Assembly (NCBI GenBank): GCA_949840605.1
Contig: CATKXN010000129.1
Span: 1-7,741, forward strand
Direction: 5' to 3'
Source of the DNA: an uncultured Alistipes sp.
GTDB taxonomy: Bacteria > Bacteroidota > Bacteroidia > Bacteroidales > Rikenellaceae
DNA length: 7,741 nt
Shown here piece after piece: positions 6,428 through 7,741 of this stretch. The notes beneath the pieces are model-generated. The model made no database searches. It was given only the letters and a program-made list of their open reading frames with translations, and had not been told where the DNA came from. A program made the position numbers and the translations under genes. Position 1 is the first letter of the stretch, and every line of letters starts with the position of its first letter.

Positions 6428-7282
6428 ATGAAACCCGAAACCGTCCATACCGTCGTCTTCTCACCGACGGGAACCTCGAAAAAGATCGCTTCGGCCGTGG
6501 CCCGGGGCATCGCCTCCGCAGCCGGCGCCGCACCCGCGGAAGCCGCACCGATGAAAACCATCGACCTGACGCACCCGGCCGGACAATCCGCAACGCTTCC
6601 GGCCGACACCGTGGCCGTGATCGCCGCACCCGTCTACGGGGGACACGTCGCCCCGACGGCCGTGCAACGGCTCGAAACGCTCCGGGGCGAAGGCACTCCC
6701 GCTGTCGTCATTGCGGTCTACGGCAACCGGGCTTTCGAAAAGGCCGTCGGGGAACTCGCCGGGCTGGCCTCGCGGCAGGGATTCGTCCCGGTGGCCGCCG
6801 GAGCATTCGTCGGGGAACATTCGTACAGCACCCCCGAAACGCCCGTGGCGGCGGGACGTCCCGACGCGCAGGACCTCGCCGAGGCCGAGGCGTTCGGCGC
6901 CGCGGTGCGCCAAAAGCTGGATGCCGGAAACCTGACTCCGGAAGACGCCGCCGGACTGAAAGACGTGCGGACCCCGCTGCTGCCGATGCTGCGGTTCGTC
7001 CGCTTCGTGCTGAACTACCGGCGGCGGCAAAAGAAAAATCCGGTCGTCCGCCTGCCCGCGGGCGATGCCGACCGCTGCACCCATTGCGGACGCTGCGCGG
7101 CAGCCTGCCCCACGCAGGCCATCGCCCGCGGCGACGAGGTGCACACCGATGCGGCGCGCTGCATCCGCTGCTGCGCCTGCGTCAAAGGATGCCCGGCCGG
7201 GGCGCGGAGTTTCCACACCCCTTTCGCCGCGGCCCTCGCACGCAGTTTCACCCGGCGCAAACCGCCCGTAATCCATTTATAA
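6428..7282 (+). CDS. EFR1-like protein: flavodoxin-fold domain plus two [4Fe-4S] ferredoxin clusters
   Basis: A 284-residue cytoplasmic protein with no signal peptide. The N-terminal half has a flavodoxin-like fold: beta strand plus phosphate-binding loop 'VVFSPTGTSKKIA' (9-21), then 'VIAAPVYGGHVAP' (64-76) and 'VVIAVYGNRAFEKA' (93-106). The C-terminal part has two bacterial ferredoxin motifs CxxCxxCxxxCP: C217, C220, C223, C227 and C245, C248, C251, C255, with an extra C249 beside the second set. This matches proteins annotated as EFR1 family ferredoxins, which are presumed to pass electrons between FMN and iron-sulfur centres in anaerobes; the partner is not known. It heads a two-gene unit, its TAA lying 3 bp before the next ATG, and its start is supported by the promoter at 6378-6408. 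Confidence 0.9.
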   Translation: MKPETVHTVVFSPTGTSKKIASAVARGIASAAGAAPAEAAPMKTIDLTHPAGQSATLPADTVAVIAAPVYGGHVAPTAVQRLETLRGEGTPAVVIAVYGNRAFEKAVGELAGLASRQGFVPVAAGAFVGEHSYSTPETPVAAGRPDAQDLAEAEAFGAAVRQKLDAGNLTPEDAAGLKDVRTPLLPMLRFVRFVLNYRRRQKKNPVVRLPAGDADRCTHCGRCAAACPTQAIARGDEVHTDAARCIRCCACVKGCPAGARSFHTPFAAALARSFTRRKPPVIHL

Positions 7283-7285
7283 CCG

Positions 7286-7726
7286 ATGATAGAAAGACTC
7301 GTATCTCCGGCTCCGGCCGAACTAGATGCACTTACCGGCCTGTGGGAAAGGTCGGTACGCGCCACGCACGATTTCCTCGCTCCGGAGGACATCGCCTTTT
7401 TCCGCCGCATGGTGCGCGAAGAGGCGCTGTCCGGCGTGGAAGAACTCTATGTCATAAGGGATTCCGAAAACGGCTTCGCAGCCTTTGCGGGCATCGAAGC
7501 CGGAAACCTCGAGATGCTGTTCGTCGCGCCCGAGAAGCGCGGCAAAGGGCTGGGGCGCGAACTCGTGGAGTACCTCGCCGCACACCGCGGCGTGCGGCGC
7601 GTGGACGTCAACGAACAGAACGCGCAGGCCGCGGGATTCTACGCCCGGATGGGCTTCCGCGTCGTATCGCGCAGCGACACGGACCCTTCGGGCCGTCCCT
7701 ACCCCATTCTCCACCTGTCGCTTTAG
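7286..7726 (+). CDS. YjaB-like GNAT-family N-acetyltransferase
   Basis: A complete 146-residue protein. The acetyl-CoA pyrophosphate loop is 'VAPEKRGKGLGRELVEYL' (80-97), fitting R/QxxGxG. The downstream 'DVNEQNAQAAGFYARMGF' (107-124) and 'GRPYPILHL' (136-144) closely recall E. coli YjaB, as does 'RSVRATHDFL' near the N-terminus (22-31). GNAT enzymes move an acetyl group from acetyl-CoA to an amine; YjaB is reported as a protein lysine acetyltransferase, but the substrate here cannot be inferred. It starts 3 bp after the ferredoxin stop, so it is co-transcribed and probably translationally coupled. Its stop is TAG. Only 15 bases follow before the window ends, with no terminator visible. Confidence 0.9.
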   Translation: MIERLVSPAPAELDALTGLWERSVRATHDFLAPEDIAFFRRMVREEALSGVEELYVIRDSENGFAAFAGIEAGNLEMLFVAPEKRGKGLGRELVEYLAAHRGVRRVDVNEQNAQAAGFYARMGFRVVSRSDTDPSGRPYPILHLSL

Positions 7727-7741
7727 GCCCGGATCACCACC

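Overview
The window looks like a chromosomal segment from a high-GC member of the Bacteroidales, most likely Alistipes-like (Rikenellaceae). This is inferred from the promoters, which match the Bacteroidetes pattern (TTTG, about 19-20 bp, then TAnnTTTG), from the lack of Shine-Dalgarno sequences before the genes, and from GC-rich codon use with AT-rich intergenic DNA. No organism name can be proven from the sequence alone.

Positions 1-5336 (minus strand) hold a three-gene operon read right to left. It encodes a membrane-anchored HEAT-repeat protein, a processive family 2 glycosyltransferase with membrane segments, and a very large secreted TPR protein whose C-terminus turns into a YaiO-type outer-membrane beta-barrel and runs off the left edge. 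An inner-membrane polymerising glycosyltransferase paired with a TPR/beta-barrel outer-membrane protein is the design of synthase-dependent exopolysaccharide export (PgaA/PgaC, BcsA/BcsC, NfrA/NfrB). The HEAT-repeat protein is the undescribed third partner. The most striking anomaly is an in-frame amber codon (3460-3462) that cuts the glycosyltransferase between its DxD motif and its ED/QxxRW motifs, while the rest of the frame is intact. A nine-G homopolymer lies near the 3' end of the same gene.

Positions 5337-5591 are AT-rich intergenic DNA. They hold a promoter for the operon, a run of AT elements phased at about 11 bp upstream of it, and a rho-independent terminator for the next gene.

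Positions 5592-6269 (minus) encode a lipoprotein of the SagB/nitroreductase flavoenzyme family. It is divergent from a plus-strand pair at 6428-7726: a flavodoxin-fold plus two [4Fe-4S] ferredoxin (EFR1-like) and, 3 bp downstream, a YjaB-like GNAT acetyltransferase. Both divergent promoters are close to consensus. The two redox genes may share a theme, but no shared substrate or pathway is visible.
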